From the NCBI GenBank assembly GCA_022826865.1, contig JAJDUC010000074.1, positions 1 through 64,000 on the forward strand: a stretch of 64,000 bases of DNA, given 5' to 3'. The notes beneath the pieces are model-generated. The model was not told the DNA's origin and searched no databases. It saw nothing but the letters and a program-made list of their open reading frames with translations. Position 1 is the stretch's first letter; the number at the start of each line of letters is the position of its first letter. The stretch is from Anaerolineae bacterium. Its GTDB lineage: Bacteria; Chloroflexota; Anaerolineae; Aggregatilineales; Phototrophicaceae. The position numbers and the translations under genes are program-made. Below are positions 44,553 through 53,624 of the stretch, piece by piece.

Positions 44553-46946
44553 TCAATTCCGCAGCGGCTTGTTCGTTTGCAGCATGTGCATGATGCGTTC
44601 CTGCGTCTTGGGCTCCATGATCAGACTTAGAAAAGCCTCGCGTTCCAGATTCAAGATGTATTGCTGATCCACCCACTGCGGCTCGGCCAGGGCCGCGCCG
44701 GTCAGGATGTAGGCCAGCTTGCATGCGATCAGGGCATCGTGCTCGCTGGCGTAGCCGGCTTCCCGATAACCTGCCACGCCGAGCAGCAAGGCGGCGTAGG
44801 CATCGCGACCGGACGCGAAGACCGGCGCCGGCGCCGGCGCCGCATAGGTTTCGCCCAGGGCCAGCGCCAACTTCTTCGCCTCCCCCAGCAAGTGGGCGCG
44901 GTTCATCACGATCTTGTCACTTTCCGCCAGCAGGCCGAGCGCCCTGGCTTCTTTGGCGCTCCCGCTGACCTTGGCGGTCGCGATGTTTTCAAAGGCCTTC
45001 TGCAAGCCAACAAGGACATCATCGGATCCGCGGCGCGCCAGCGGATTGACCAAGCGGCGCAGCATTTCCACGCAGCCGCCGCCCGCGGGCGTCAAGCCGA
45101 CGCCGACCTCGACCAAGCCCATGTAAAGCTCGGCATGGGCGACTACGGCCGCGGCGGACATCACAAGCTCGGCCCCGCCCCCCAGCGTCATATTGTGGGC
45201 GGCGGCCACCACCGGCTTGGGCGCGTTGCGAAGCGCCTGCGTCAAATCCTGCAAGCTGATCAGGACTTTTGCGACGCCTTCAAGGCCGGCCATCAGCGCC
45301 GACGGATCAAGGTTGGCGCCGATGGAAAAGCGCTCGCCATCATTTCCGATCACCAGGGCGCGATAGCGATCGTCATCCAACAGCTTCAGCGCCTGATGGC
45401 CCGACTCGATCAAGCCGGCCGTGATGCTGTTATGCTTGGTCTTGAACTCCCATAGCAGCGCGCCGTCGCCCATGTCATGGATGGCGCCGTCGCCGTTGCT
45501 GTAGATTGTCGCGCCGGATGCCTGGAGATCCGCCGTTGTGATATCGCGTGGATCGCGGAGCACAGGCCGGTAAGCGCGATCCTGCGGACTGTAGAAGTCT
45601 GTCGGCTTCCCGCCGGCGTCGCGCAGATAGAAGGTGGCGTTGCCGGCGGCGAGCATGCGCTTGACCCAGTCGGCGACCGGGTATCCATCCGCCTCAAAGC
45701 GGTCGATCGTCTCCCCCGGGCCGATGGCGTCCCAGATTTCAAAGGGACCCAGGGCATGGGCGAAACCCCATTTTTGCGCGTTGTCGAAGTCAACGATGCT
45801 GGAAGCGACTTCGGGGATGCAAGTAGAGGCGTATGCCAGCGCGAAAGCGTGCAAATGATACAGGTATTGTCCGGCGCGATCCTCGGCATTCATCAGCAGG
45901 CGGATGCGCTCCCTGAGCGGTTCCAGTTTGCGGTATTTGCCGACGCTGTCGAAGCGCGGTTTGCCCGGCGCTTCGTATTCGAGACTGTCCAGGTTGAGCG
46001 CCCACAACTCCTTCTTCCCGCCGTCGCGGCGCATGTGGTAGAAGCCGCGTCCGGTTTTGCGCCCGAGCCAGCCCCGCGCCAGCAATTCATCCGAAAGCGC
46101 TTTGTTCTTCGAGTGCAGCAGCAATTCGCGCGCCGGGTCTTCCGGGATCGCATCATATAGATTGCGGGCGACGCTGATGTGAATATCAAAGCCAACAAGA
46201 TCGTTCAAGTGAAACGTGGCTGTTTTCGGGCGGCCGATCAGCGGCCCTGTCAGCGCATCCACTTCTTCTACGCTATAGCCATGGTCAAGCGCGTAGTTTG
46301 TCGCCTGCATGCCGGACATCAACATGAAGCGATTGGCGATGAAATTCGGCGTATCGTTACAGCGCACCGTGCCCTTGCCCAAGGTCTCGGCGCCGAAACG
46401 CAGCATGAAGTCGACGATGTCCGGATCGGTCTCAGCCCCCGGGATAATCTCCAGCAGTCGCAGATAGCGCGGTGGATTGAAGAAATGCGTACCGAGGAAG
46501 CGCCGCTTGAATTGACGGGGCAAACCCTCGGCGATATCCGATATTGGGATTCCCGAAGTATTGGTCGACACGATGGCGTCCGCGCCGACAACATCGACCA
46601 GCCGCGCCATCAGCGCGCGCTTGATCGCCAGATTTTCGACGACCGCTTCGATGACCCAGTCGGCATCTGCCAGTTCTTCCAAGTCGTCTTCGGTATTGCC
46701 GATGCGGATTCTGGCGGCGTCTTCCGGGCTATAGAATTGCGGCGGTCGCATTTTCTGCAGGGACTTGAAGTTGCGCGCGACAATTGCGTTGCGAAGAGCC
46801 GGTCCAGACCCGGGCGAGCTTTCCGGCGGCGGAATATCCAGCAACAGCGTTTCGATGCCGACGCCGGCCAGAAGCGCCGCAATACCGCCGCCCATTGTGC
46901 CGGATCCAATCACCGCCGCCGTCTTGATTTGCCGCCCTGTCGCCAT
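44553..46946 (-). CDS. 3-hydroxyacyl-CoA dehydrogenase/enoyl-CoA hydratase (FadN-type)
   Basis: A bifunctional beta-oxidation enzyme, 797 aa. The dehydrogenase comes first, with the NAD motif AVIGSGTMGGGIAALLAGVG, followed by the FFNPPRYLRLLEII motif and the C-terminal substrate domain (VEEVDALTGPLIGRPKTATF). The hydratase/isomerase domain is last: APKPVVAAAHNMTLGGGAEL is its oxyanion hole. This order is that of Bacillus FadN and differs from the E. coli FadB order. A stretch around residues 290-430 contains a GRKTGRGFYHMR loop typical of the dehydrogenase. It is preceded by an SDR gene. Confidence 0.94.
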   Translation of the reverse strand: MATGRQIKTAAVIGSGTMGGGIAALLAGVGIETLLLDIPPPESSPGSGPALRNAIVARNFKSLQKMRPPQFYSPEDAARIRIGNTEDDLEELADADWVIEAVVENLAIKRALMARLVDVVGADAIVSTNTSGIPISDIAEGLPRQFKRRFLGTHFFNPPRYLRLLEIIPGAETDPDIVDFMLRFGAETLGKGTVRCNDTPNFIANRFMLMSGMQATNYALDHGYSVEEVDALTGPLIGRPKTATFHLNDLVGFDIHISVARNLYDAIPEDPARELLLHSKNKALSDELLARGWLGRKTGRGFYHMRRDGGKKELWALNLDSLEYEAPGKPRFDSVGKYRKLEPLRERIRLLMNAEDRAGQYLYHLHAFALAYASTCIPEVASSIVDFDNAQKWGFAHALGPFEIWDAIGPGETIDRFEADGYPVADWVKRMLAAGNATFYLRDAGGKPTDFYSPQDRAYRPVLRDPRDITTADLQASGATIYSNGDGAIHDMGDGALLWEFKTKHNSITAGLIESGHQALKLLDDDRYRALVIGNDGERFSIGANLDPSALMAGLEGVAKVLISLQDLTQALRNAPKPVVAAAHNMTLGGGAELVMSAAAVVAHAELYMGLVEVGVGLTPAGGGCVEMLRRLVNPLARRGSDDVLVGLQKAFENIATAKVSGSAKEARALGLLAESDKIVMNRAHLLGEAKKLALALGETYAAPAPAPVFASGRDAYAALLLGVAGYREAGYASEHDALIACKLAYILTGAALAEPQWVDQQYILNLEREAFLSLIMEPKTQERIMHMLQTNKPLRN

Positions 46947-46990
46947 TTCCTGCCTTTTAGTGTCGTCAACGAATTGACTTCAGGCGCTAG

Positions 46991-47716
46991 TCACCAAGGC
47001 AACTCCGTGCCGTCATATTGGAACAATTTGCCGTTATCAGCTGGCGAAAGACGCTGAATCAAAGCGCGCATGCCGCCGGCCGATTCCTCGGGCTTAAGCG
47101 CGGCATTCGGCCCGCCCATATCCGTTTTCACCCAGCCCGGATTCACCGAGATTGTTATTATGCCGCTCATCGCAGTGTCTTGCGCCAAGGCGCAGGCGCT
47201 CATATTCAGCGCCGCCTTGCTCATCCGATATGCATAGCTGCTGCCGCCGGCGCGCCGCAGCAAACCCAATCCGGAAGAAATCATCGCGACGCGCGGGTTG
47301 TTCCCATTCTTTAGCAGCTGCCGGCAGGCCTGGGTCACAATCACTGGCGCGACCGCGTTGGTGCTGAGCACTGCGCTGACATCGGCGGCGAACAGCTGAC
47401 CCAGCGTGCGCGAGGCATGATCGCCTTGAGAGGCGATGCCCGCGTTGTTGATGAGAATATCAAGACCGCCGCTCTGGCGCTCGATGGAGGCGACAGCGGC
47501 ATTGATCGACGCTTCGTCATTGACGTCCATTTGGAGCGCCGTCACTTGACCGGGATGTTCGCGCGAAAGCTCGTTCAGCGCGTCGGCGCGCTCGGGCGCG
47601 CGGCAGGCGGCGAAGATATGGCTGTCGCCCTGATACGCGAATTGCCGCGTTAGTTCGTAGCCGATGCCCCGGTTCGCGCCTGTGATGAGGATGCGTTGCA
47701 TAGTTTGTCCCGTCAT
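46991..47716 (-). CDS. SDR-family oxidoreductase
   Basis: Short-chain dehydrogenase/reductase of 241 aa (ATG 47716; ATG 47701 is also usable). The cofactor motif is ITGANRGIGYELTRQF, the NNAG stretch is LDILINNAGIAS, and the catalytic Ser and Tyr-x3-Lys are in MISSGLGLL and YAYRMSKAALNM. A sniffer/carbonyl-reductase-like type; NADP(H) is likely from the Arg-rich loop ACRAPERADAL. It is 44 bp upstream of the FadN-type gene and 3 bp downstream of the Mrr gene. Confidence 0.9.
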   Translation of the reverse strand: MTGQTMQRILITGANRGIGYELTRQFAYQGDSHIFAACRAPERADALNELSREHPGQVTALQMDVNDEASINAAVASIERQSGGLDILINNAGIASQGDHASRTLGQLFAADVSAVLSTNAVAPVIVTQACRQLLKNGNNPRVAMISSGLGLLRRAGGSSYAYRMSKAALNMSACALAQDTAMSGIITISVNPGWVKTDMGGPNAALKPEESAGGMRALIQRLSPADNGKLFQYDGTELPW

Positions 47717-47719
47717 CGT

Positions 47720-48916
47720 TCATTCATTTGCGACAGTCGCGCTTACGGGGCCGTCGCTTCCGTCTGCCGTTTCAAATTGGCTGAGGCTCTCGCCGTCAAA
47801 CTCAAGGATTCTAATTTCGCGCCTGCGGATGCCGATGTTGTGTTCAATTAAAAGATCAAGCAGCCGTTCGCCGTCAATCAAGGCGATTGGCGCCGCTCCC
47901 TTCGCAAACGCTACGTCGCTTGCGCCCTTGGTAAATCTGCCTGTGGTAATGATAGTCCCGCGCACAGCATCGAAGTACCACAACGAGCCGCGCAGTTGAT
48001 CCAGAACAGGTCTCCCAACGCTTCCTCTGTGTCGTTTGACCTGAATGACTTCACGCACTCGGCTGATTCCCAACTCTATATCAGCAACGACGTCGACGCC
48101 TTTGTCGTTTACGCCGCCATTCACTTCGACATTCTCGTAGCCCATTTTTTCCATGAGAAGCTTTATCAGGTGCTCAAACATATATGGATTCATATTTTGC
48201 AGAAAATGAGCGAGTTTCTTGCGCACGGCTGTATTGTTTTCACTTGCGAATCTCGCAATCGTTGGGTTGGGCGCGTCCTTGCTTCCAGCACCGCCATAGC
48301 GACCAAGATATTCCAGGCCCATAGCGGTTACCTGGTAAGAATGCCCGGTTCTTTCAATGAGCCGGCGGGCGACAAGATTGTTTAGTCGATTAATGAGACT
48401 GGAGGATATTGAGGAGTCGGCCGCGTAGGTAGTTAATGTACGGCAGAATTCGGCATAGCTGTCTTCAAAATCACGCCGTCTCGCAGGCCCCTTTGCGGCA
48501 ACTTCAGCCAGTATAAGCAGCAGCCCGTCGTAGTCATCCATTTCTGCCAAGAGTTTTTCATTGCCAGCGACGAACCTCTTGCCACGTTCAGTTAGCTGTA
48601 TGACCCCGTTTTGAATGGACGACAACTGATGGATTTTACACAGGTAATAGGGTCCAAATGTATGCCGCGGATTGACGAGATGTTTGGAGCGCCGCCAAAA
48701 GCGAAGCGCAAGATCACGACTATCGCCGGTCAGCAAACGCGGTATCCAATCTTCCGGCTCTTTCCAATTGAATGGATCTTTAGGGCTACGGATATACTCA
48801 TAAATTGCTTTTTCCATAGTTCTATACTGAATTTCACTTACGCCATCTAAAACCTGAAGAAAACGCCATCCAATTTCGTATGTTGGCAGATCTGGCGTTA
48901 ATTGTCGTCTTTCCAT
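47720..48916 (-). CDS. Mrr-type restriction endonuclease
   Basis: A type IV, modification-dependent-like DNA nuclease, 398 aa. The C-terminal catalytic domain has the PD-(D/E)xK-type pattern of the Mrr family: GVDVVADI (Asp275) and VIQVKRHR (Gln292, Lys294), preceded by EHLIKLLMEKMGYENVEV. The N-terminal half is helical and likely binds DNA. Base composition is lower in GC than the neighbours (26 of 60 at 48601-48660), suggesting transfer into an existing fatty-acid gene run. The stop is 3 bp before the SDR start, and its start is 21 bp after the TetR stop. Confidence 0.88.
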   Translation of the reverse strand: MERRQLTPDLPTYEIGWRFLQVLDGVSEIQYRTMEKAIYEYIRSPKDPFNWKEPEDWIPRLLTGDSRDLALRFWRRSKHLVNPRHTFGPYYLCKIHQLSSIQNGVIQLTERGKRFVAGNEKLLAEMDDYDGLLLILAEVAAKGPARRRDFEDSYAEFCRTLTTYAADSSISSSLINRLNNLVARRLIERTGHSYQVTAMGLEYLGRYGGAGSKDAPNPTIARFASENNTAVRKKLAHFLQNMNPYMFEHLIKLLMEKMGYENVEVNGGVNDKGVDVVADIELGISRVREVIQVKRHRGSVGRPVLDQLRGSLWYFDAVRGTIITTGRFTKGASDVAFAKGAAPIALIDGERLLDLLIEHNIGIRRREIRILEFDGESLSQFETADGSDGPVSATVANE

Positions 48917-48937
48917 GTTTTGGATTCCTCTATACGC

Positions 48938-49576
48938 TCATTTCCGCAGCGCCGCCAGCCAAGTATCCACCATCACATCCGCCAGCTCTTCGCCGCTCAG
49001 CCGACCGCCCTCCTTGAACCAAACGCTGATCCAGTTATGCGCGCCCATCATCGCCCGCGTCACGGTCGCCGCGTCCACCTCGCGGAATTCGCCCGTATCC
49101 ATGCCAGCCTGAATTGTGTCGCGAAACAATCCCTCGAAATAATCGCGGCGCGCAAAGAATTGATTCCGCCGCGCGACAAATTCTTCCATGAAAGTATCGT
49201 CGCCAATCTTGCTGCTGAGGCTCGCGTTAAGCAGGGAGCGAATCTCAAAAACCATAGCCGCGCCGACGGCGACATTGCCGGTGACGCACACGACATGGGA
49301 ACGGATCATCCCCGCTAGTTTCTCGGCATTGCTCAGGTCCGCATTGGCGACCGTCTCCAGCTTTTCAATGGTAAAGTCCAGCCCAAGCTCCAGCACGTTC
49401 AGAAGCAGGAAGTCTTTGTTTTTGAAATGATGATAGAGGCTGGCGGCGGTGAGATTGACCTGCGCGGCGATATCTTTCATTGTGGTGGAATCGTAGCCAT
49501 TGCGATGCAGGACTTCGGCGGCCGCCCACAGAATATCTTCTCGATCCACCGATTGGTCGGCTGGTTTGCGCGCCAA
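48938..49576 (-). CDS. TetR family transcriptional regulator
   Basis: A 212-aa DNA-binding repressor. The HTH is in ILWAAAEVLHRNGYDSTTMKDIAAQVNLTAASLYHHF, split here as ILWAAAEVLHRNGYDS and TMKDIAAQVNLTAASLYHHF. The rest is a ligand-binding helical domain of the TetR type. The start chosen is TTG 49576, because GGAAGGAG lies 6 nt before it; the longer frame to 49600 has no Shine-Dalgarno. Its position at the head of the SDR-FadN-thiolase run, apart from the Mrr gene, suggests control of that run by acyl-CoA (inference). No palindromic operator was identified. Confidence 0.88.
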   Translation of the reverse strand: MARKPADQSVDREDILWAAAEVLHRNGYDSTTMKDIAAQVNLTAASLYHHFKNKDFLLLNVLELGLDFTIEKLETVANADLSNAEKLAGMIRSHVVCVTGNVAVGAAMVFEIRSLLNASLSSKIGDDTFMEEFVARRNQFFARRDYFEGLFRDTIQAGMDTGEFREVDAATVTRAMMGAHNWISVWFKEGGRLSGEELADVMVDTWLAALRK

Positions 49577-49750
49577 AGCACCGCTCCTTCCAAACTGCAA
49601 GCTGATTCAAACATCAACGTTGCGCTGCGATTATAGACGAGGGATTTCGAGGATTCAAGCAGCGGTCGCGGTCACCGCCATGTCATTTGCCCGGCGCAAG
49701 ATCGCTCGCCGCGCCGACGAGGCGGCCGTACACATTTGCCTTGAACTGTC

Positions 49751-49756
49751 TATAAT
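49751..49756 (+). promoter_or_regulatory. candidate -10 of the serB operon
   Basis: TATAAT, 34 nt before the serB ATG at 49790. There is no good -35 at the correct distance, so the assignment is tentative. The 213-bp region 49577-49789 separates it from the divergent TetR gene. Confidence 0.35.
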
Positions 49757-49789
49757 GGGCGCGATCCGGCGAGCGGCGAGGCGCCCTTT

Positions 49790-50647
49790 ATGCGAGCATC
49801 GCAATGGTCGACATTTGACCTGATATTTTTCGATTGCGACAGCACCTTGTCGTCCATTGAAGGCATTGATGAATTGGCTCGTTTCAAGGGAAAAGAAGGC
49901 CGCGTCGGCCTGCTCACGAACAAGGCGATGGATGGCGAGTTGGACCTGGCCGAGGTTTATGGCAAACGACTGCGGGCGATAAAACCGACGAGGGCGCAGC
50001 TGAAAGCGGTCGAGGAGCGCTACTGGGAAACCATGGTCGAAGACGCGCAAGATGTCATTGCCGCGCTGCGGGCCTTGGGCAAACAGGTCTTTATCATCAG
50101 CGGCGGCTTGATTGACGCCGTGCGTGGCTTCGGCCGGCGCTTGGGCGTCGAGCCCGAGCGGATTCGCGCGGTGGAGCTGGAATACAATGAACTGTCCGGA
50201 CGCTGGTGGGATTATCACGAACCGAAAGCGCAACATGCCAAGACCTACCTGGATTACAGCGAGGGCCCGCTGACAGTTTCCAGCGGCAAGGCAAGGATCG
50301 TAAGAGAAATGGCGGGAGACTTGCCCGGGCGGCGCATGATGATCGGCGACGGTTCGTCGGATCTGGCGGCGCGTTCGGCCGTCGATCTCCTGGTCGGTTA
50401 TGGCGGAGTCGTGTCACGCGAGTCCGTACAAGCCGAAGCGGATATATTTGTCCAGTCGACTTCGCTGGCAGCTATCCTGCCGCTGGCGGCGGGCCGCGCC
50501 GGCTGGGACGCCTTGCGAAACTCGCCCCATCAGCCGCTCTTTCGCAAGGGAATTACTCTGGCCCTCGAGCCGGAGGCGGTCGCCTTTGGCGAACGGGCTC
50601 TGCGCGAGCGCTTTATTCTTGAATTCGAGGCATTGAACCAAGTATGA
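49790..50647 (+). CDS. serB: phosphoserine phosphatase-like HAD-IB protein
   Basis: HAD-superfamily phosphatase of subclass IB, 285 aa; the last step of serine synthesis by context. Motif I is FFDCDSTLSSIEGIDELA (Asp15, Asp17), motif II is IISGGLIDAV, the Lys lies in SSGKARIVREM, and motif III is MIGDGSSDLAA. The stretch from SSIEGIDELA to LLTNKAMDGELD is like the plant-type SerB. A C-terminal extension of about 50 residues follows. The stop (TGA) overlaps the next start as ATGA, and serA is two genes on, so the serine role is well supported. Confidence 0.85.
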   Translation: MRASQWSTFDLIFFDCDSTLSSIEGIDELARFKGKEGRVGLLTNKAMDGELDLAEVYGKRLRAIKPTRAQLKAVEERYWETMVEDAQDVIAALRALGKQVFIISGGLIDAVRGFGRRLGVEPERIRAVELEYNELSGRWWDYHEPKAQHAKTYLDYSEGPLTVSSGKARIVREMAGDLPGRRMMIGDGSSDLAARSAVDLLVGYGGVVSRESVQAEADIFVQSTSLAAILPLAAGRAGWDALRNSPHQPLFRKGITLALEPEAVAFGERALRERFILEFEALNQV

Positions 50648-51312
50648 CATTCGCGGCGATTATCTTTGATATGGACGGATTGCTGGTGGATTCCGAACCG
50701 GTCTGGCACGAGCTCGAAGTTGAGTTGGTGGAGGCCTGCGGATACAGCTATGCGCCGGAAGTCCGTGATCTGGGCATCGGCATGCGCGTGGACGAATTCG
50801 CGGCGATTCTGCAAAAGCATTATCCCAGGCTTGGGGCGACGCCGGCGGCGATTGCAAGCGCAATCACCGGGCGCATGATTGCCGAGGCAGAGGGACGCAT
50901 CCGGGCGCGTCCCGGCGCCGATGCAATCGTCAGATACGCCGCTGAGCGCAATATACCGCGGGCGATCGCTTCCAGTTCGTCGCAGGTTGTCATAGAGCAT
51001 TTTCTGCGGCTGATGGGCTGGGACAAGCTGATTCCCATGCGATTCTCGGCCGAGTTTGTGCAGCGCGGCAAACCGGCGCCAGACATTTACCTTCACGCCG
51101 CCGCGCAACTTGCCGTCCCGCCACCGAGCTGCCTGGCGCTGGAAGACAGCCGCCTCGGCACGCAAGCGGCGCAGGCGGCCGGCATGACTTGTTTCACCGT
51201 GCCCGATCTTTCGCATTCGGCGCGCGGCGATTTCACCGACATCAATGACCGGATATTCGGCAGTCTGCACGAGGTGATGGACCTGATTGAGAAGGAGGGC
51301 CTCTTCGCTTGA
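50644..51312 (+). CDS. HAD-IA phosphatase (beta-phosphoglucomutase-like)
   Basis: A 222-aa HAD hydrolase of subclass IA. Motif I is IIFDMDGLLVDSEPVWHELE, motif II is RAIASSSSQVV, the Lys lies in QRGKPAPDIYLHAA and motif III is CLALEDSRLGTQAA. It is like the phosphatases for hexitol or sugar phosphates (YniC-type). Its placement between serB and serA with overlapping stop and start codons (ATGA in front, TTGA behind) suggests a job tied to serine or phosphoglycolate-type metabolism, but the substrate is not known. Confidence 0.82.
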   Translation: MTFAAIIFDMDGLLVDSEPVWHELEVELVEACGYSYAPEVRDLGIGMRVDEFAAILQKHYPRLGATPAAIASAITGRMIAEAEGRIRARPGADAIVRYAAERNIPRAIASSSSQVVIEHFLRLMGWDKLIPMRFSAEFVQRGKPAPDIYLHAAAQLAVPPPSCLALEDSRLGTQAAQAAGMTCFTVPDLSHSARGDFTDINDRIFGSLHEVMDLIEKEGLFA

Positions 51313-52904
51313 GCGGGAAAAATGTCGTCATCGCCACCGACCTGACAGCTGACAGCATCGCTTTGCTCGAAGGCAGCGCCGACTTCAATGTCAGAATCGC
51401 GCCGCCGAAGACAGCGGTTGTACGGGCCGCCTTGGAAGAGGCGGACGCCATCATCACGCGTTCCGATTTCAAATTGGACGCGCCGCTTCTGGAACATGCG
51501 CCCAGACTGCGGTTGATTGCGCGTATGTCGGCCGGCTTGACCGGCATTGACCTGGATTATGCGACCGAGCGCGGCATTCTGGTGATGAATACTCCGGGCG
51601 TCAGCGCTATCGCCGCCGCCGAACACACCTTGACGCTGATGCTGGCGCTGAACCGCAATCTGCCCGCCGTGCATGAAAGCCTGCGCGAAGGCTGGTGGCT
51701 CTTCGACCGGAAGCAGCATGTCGGCGTGCAACTTCAGGACAAGACAATCGGCATTGTGGGCCTCGGTCGGGTCGGGCAGCGCGTCGCCGGCCTCTGCCTC
51801 GCCCTGGGCATGACCGTGCTGGCTTGCGACCCCTACATCCGCGAGGAACAGGTCAACGACCGGCGCATCTTGCTGGCGGGCCTGCGAGAGCTGCTGGGCG
51901 CGGCCGATTATGTGAGCATGCACGTGCCAGCCACGAGCGAAACAATGGACATGCTTGACGCCGGGACGCTTCGCCAGATGAAGAAAGGCGCCTGCTTCAT
52001 CAATACCGCTCACGGCGGGATCGTCAAGGAATCACACTTGGCGGAAGTTTTGGTCGAAGGGCATTTGGGCGGCGTGGCGGTGGATGTTTGGAATGAGGAG
52101 CCGCCTTTTAACAGTCCCTTGATCGGCCTGGACAAGGTCATCCACACGCCGCATATCGGCGACAACACCGCTGAAGCGCTGCAAGATTTGTCGCTGCAAA
52201 TCGTCAAGCAGGTGATTGACGCGCTGGAGGATCGCGATTATCGCAACGTCGTCAATATGCCCTTGCTGCCGGGACTCAGCTTCGACGAGATCCGCCCTTA
52301 TATGCAATTGGCGGAGAGCATTGGCGCGCTGCAGCATGTATTGGCGCGCCAGGCCATCCGGCGCATCGCTATCGAGATCGTCGGCGACGATATGAACGGC
52401 CTCATCAAGCCGATGACGGTTGGCGTCCTCAAGGGGCTGCTCAGCCCGATCCTGGGCGACCAGGTCAGCTTCGTCAACGCGCCCGTTCTGGCTGCGGAAA
52501 GGGGCTGGCAGATTACGCAGGCCAAGGGCATCCGCATCAGCGAATATCGCAACATCATCACCTGTCAGGTCACGCTGGAAGATGGCGAAGAGGTCAGCAT
52601 CGCCGGCGCCCTGCTCGACAGGCAGAAGCCCTACATCTTGCAGATCAACCAGTATCGCGTGCATTTTGAGCCGCGCGGCCATTTGCTTATCATGGGCAGC
52701 CACGACAAACCGGGCGTCATCGGACGGGTGGGCAGCTTAATGGCGGAGAACGGCATCAACATCGCGAGTTGGCACACCGGGCGGGCGGAGCCAGGCGGCA
52801 ATACGCTGACGGTGCTGAATTTTGACGAGCCGCTGCCGGAACCAGTGATGGAGGCGCTGCGCAGGCAGGATTTTATTCGGCACGTGCATCAATTGCATAT
52901 ATGA
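51309..52904 (+). CDS. serA: D-3-phosphoglycerate dehydrogenase
   Basis: First enzyme of serine biosynthesis, 531 aa. NAD binding is at GIVGLGRVGQRVAGLCLAL, the catalytic Arg/Glu/His set is RMSAGLTGIDLDYA (Arg), the ...EPPFN region (Glu) and VIHTPHIGDNTAEA (His). A C-terminal ASB segment and an ACT domain (LLIMGSHDKPGVIGRVGSL) show it is the long, serine-regulated form. The start is TTG 51309, overlapping the preceding stop (TTGA); the nearest ATG is out of frame. serC was not found here. Confidence 0.96.
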   Translation: MSGKNVVIATDLTADSIALLEGSADFNVRIAPPKTAVVRAALEEADAIITRSDFKLDAPLLEHAPRLRLIARMSAGLTGIDLDYATERGILVMNTPGVSAIAAAEHTLTLMLALNRNLPAVHESLREGWWLFDRKQHVGVQLQDKTIGIVGLGRVGQRVAGLCLALGMTVLACDPYIREEQVNDRRILLAGLRELLGAADYVSMHVPATSETMDMLDAGTLRQMKKGACFINTAHGGIVKESHLAEVLVEGHLGGVAVDVWNEEPPFNSPLIGLDKVIHTPHIGDNTAEALQDLSLQIVKQVIDALEDRDYRNVVNMPLLPGLSFDEIRPYMQLAESIGALQHVLARQAIRRIAIEIVGDDMNGLIKPMTVGVLKGLLSPILGDQVSFVNAPVLAAERGWQITQAKGIRISEYRNIITCQVTLEDGEEVSIAGALLDRQKPYILQINQYRVHFEPRGHLLIMGSHDKPGVIGRVGSLMAENGINIASWHTGRAEPGGNTLTVLNFDEPLPEPVMEALRRQDFIRHVHQLHI

Positions 52905-52923
52905 GCGCGAACTGCGTTATACT
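52893..52923 (+). promoter_or_regulatory. candidate promoter of hepT-mntA
   Basis: TTGCAT (52893-52898) and TATACT (52918-52923) with a 19-nt spacer, 29 nt before the MntA start. The spacer is long and the -35 overlaps the serA end, so it is only a candidate. Confidence 0.3.
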
Positions 52924-52951
52924 TGCGGCAACGAAATCCAATGGGTGTAAC

Positions 52952-53257
52952 ATGGCTCTTGACTCGACATTTGAGTTGCCGCTGGAAGCCATCCGCGCGT
53001 ACTGCGCGGGGCAGCCGATTCGGCGCTTGTCCCTGTTCGGCTCGGCGCTTGACGGGAATATGGACGCCAACAGCGATGTCGATCTGCTGGTCGAGTATAA
53101 GGCTGGCAACCAAGTCGGTTTGGCTTTTTTTCAACACATGGTCGACTTGAGCGAGATTATCGGGCGAGAAGTTGACTTGCGAACACCGGAGGATCTCAGC
53201 CGCTTTTTCCGAGACACGGTCTGCGAACGAGCGAGACCAATTTATGAAAGCCAGTAA
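52952..53257 (+). CDS. mntA: MntA-type nucleotidyltransferase antitoxin
   Basis: A 101-aa MNT-fold protein from ATG 52952 (the frame is open to 52901, but the earlier part is only leader). The nucleotidyltransferase motif is LFGSALDGNMDANSDVDLL, with Gly30-Ser31 and Asp42/Asp44. In type VII systems such proteins AMPylate and silence a HEPN toxin. It partly overlaps hepT (14 bp), the usual gene order for these antitoxins. Confidence 0.85.
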   Translation: MALDSTFELPLEAIRAYCAGQPIRRLSLFGSALDGNMDANSDVDLLVEYKAGNQVGLAFFQHMVDLSEIIGREVDLRTPEDLSRFFRDTVCERARPIYESQ

Positions 53258-53615
53258 AGAGAATGACCGCATTCGGTTGTGCCACGCGTTGGAAGCCGCG
53301 CAAAAGGCTCGGCGATTCGCAGAGGGACATACGCGCGCTTCGCTAACTCAAGACGAAGGCTTGCAACTAATCCTTGCCCGATTGCTTGAGATTCTGGGAG
53401 AAGCCACCGGATCCGTATCGGCTGAGTGTCGCGCGAGGCATCCCGACCTGCCTTGGTCCAGCATGAAAGCCATGCGCAACTGGCTGGCGCATGCTTACTT
53501 CGATATAAATCTCGATACGCTATGGAATGTTGTGCAGGATCATACAATTCCGCTGATATGTCAGTTGGAAGCAATCCTCGCAGCCGAAAACATCGATTGC
53601 TCAGCGCAGGAGTGA
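53244..53615 (+). CDS. hepT: HepT-type HEPN toxin
   Basis: A 123-aa HEPN RNase toxin counted from ATG 53244. The active-site motif is R-x4-H-x-Y in MRNWLAHAY (Arg78, His83, Tyr85), exactly as in HepT. The helices include DEGLQLILARLLEILGEATG. The tyrosine is the residue AMPylated by MntA in the known type VII pairs. The partner mntA overlaps its start. It ends 9 bp before the convergent uvrC stop. Confidence 0.88.
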   Translation: MKASKENDRIRLCHALEAAQKARRFAEGHTRASLTQDEGLQLILARLLEILGEATGSVSAECRARHPDLPWSSMKAMRNWLAHAYFDINLDTLWNVVQDHTIPLICQLEAILAAENIDCSAQE

Positions 53616-53624
53616 TGGAAACGC

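Noticed and set aside
53616..53624. Possible shared terminator between hepT and uvrC
   Set aside because: Only 9 bp and no stem-loop.
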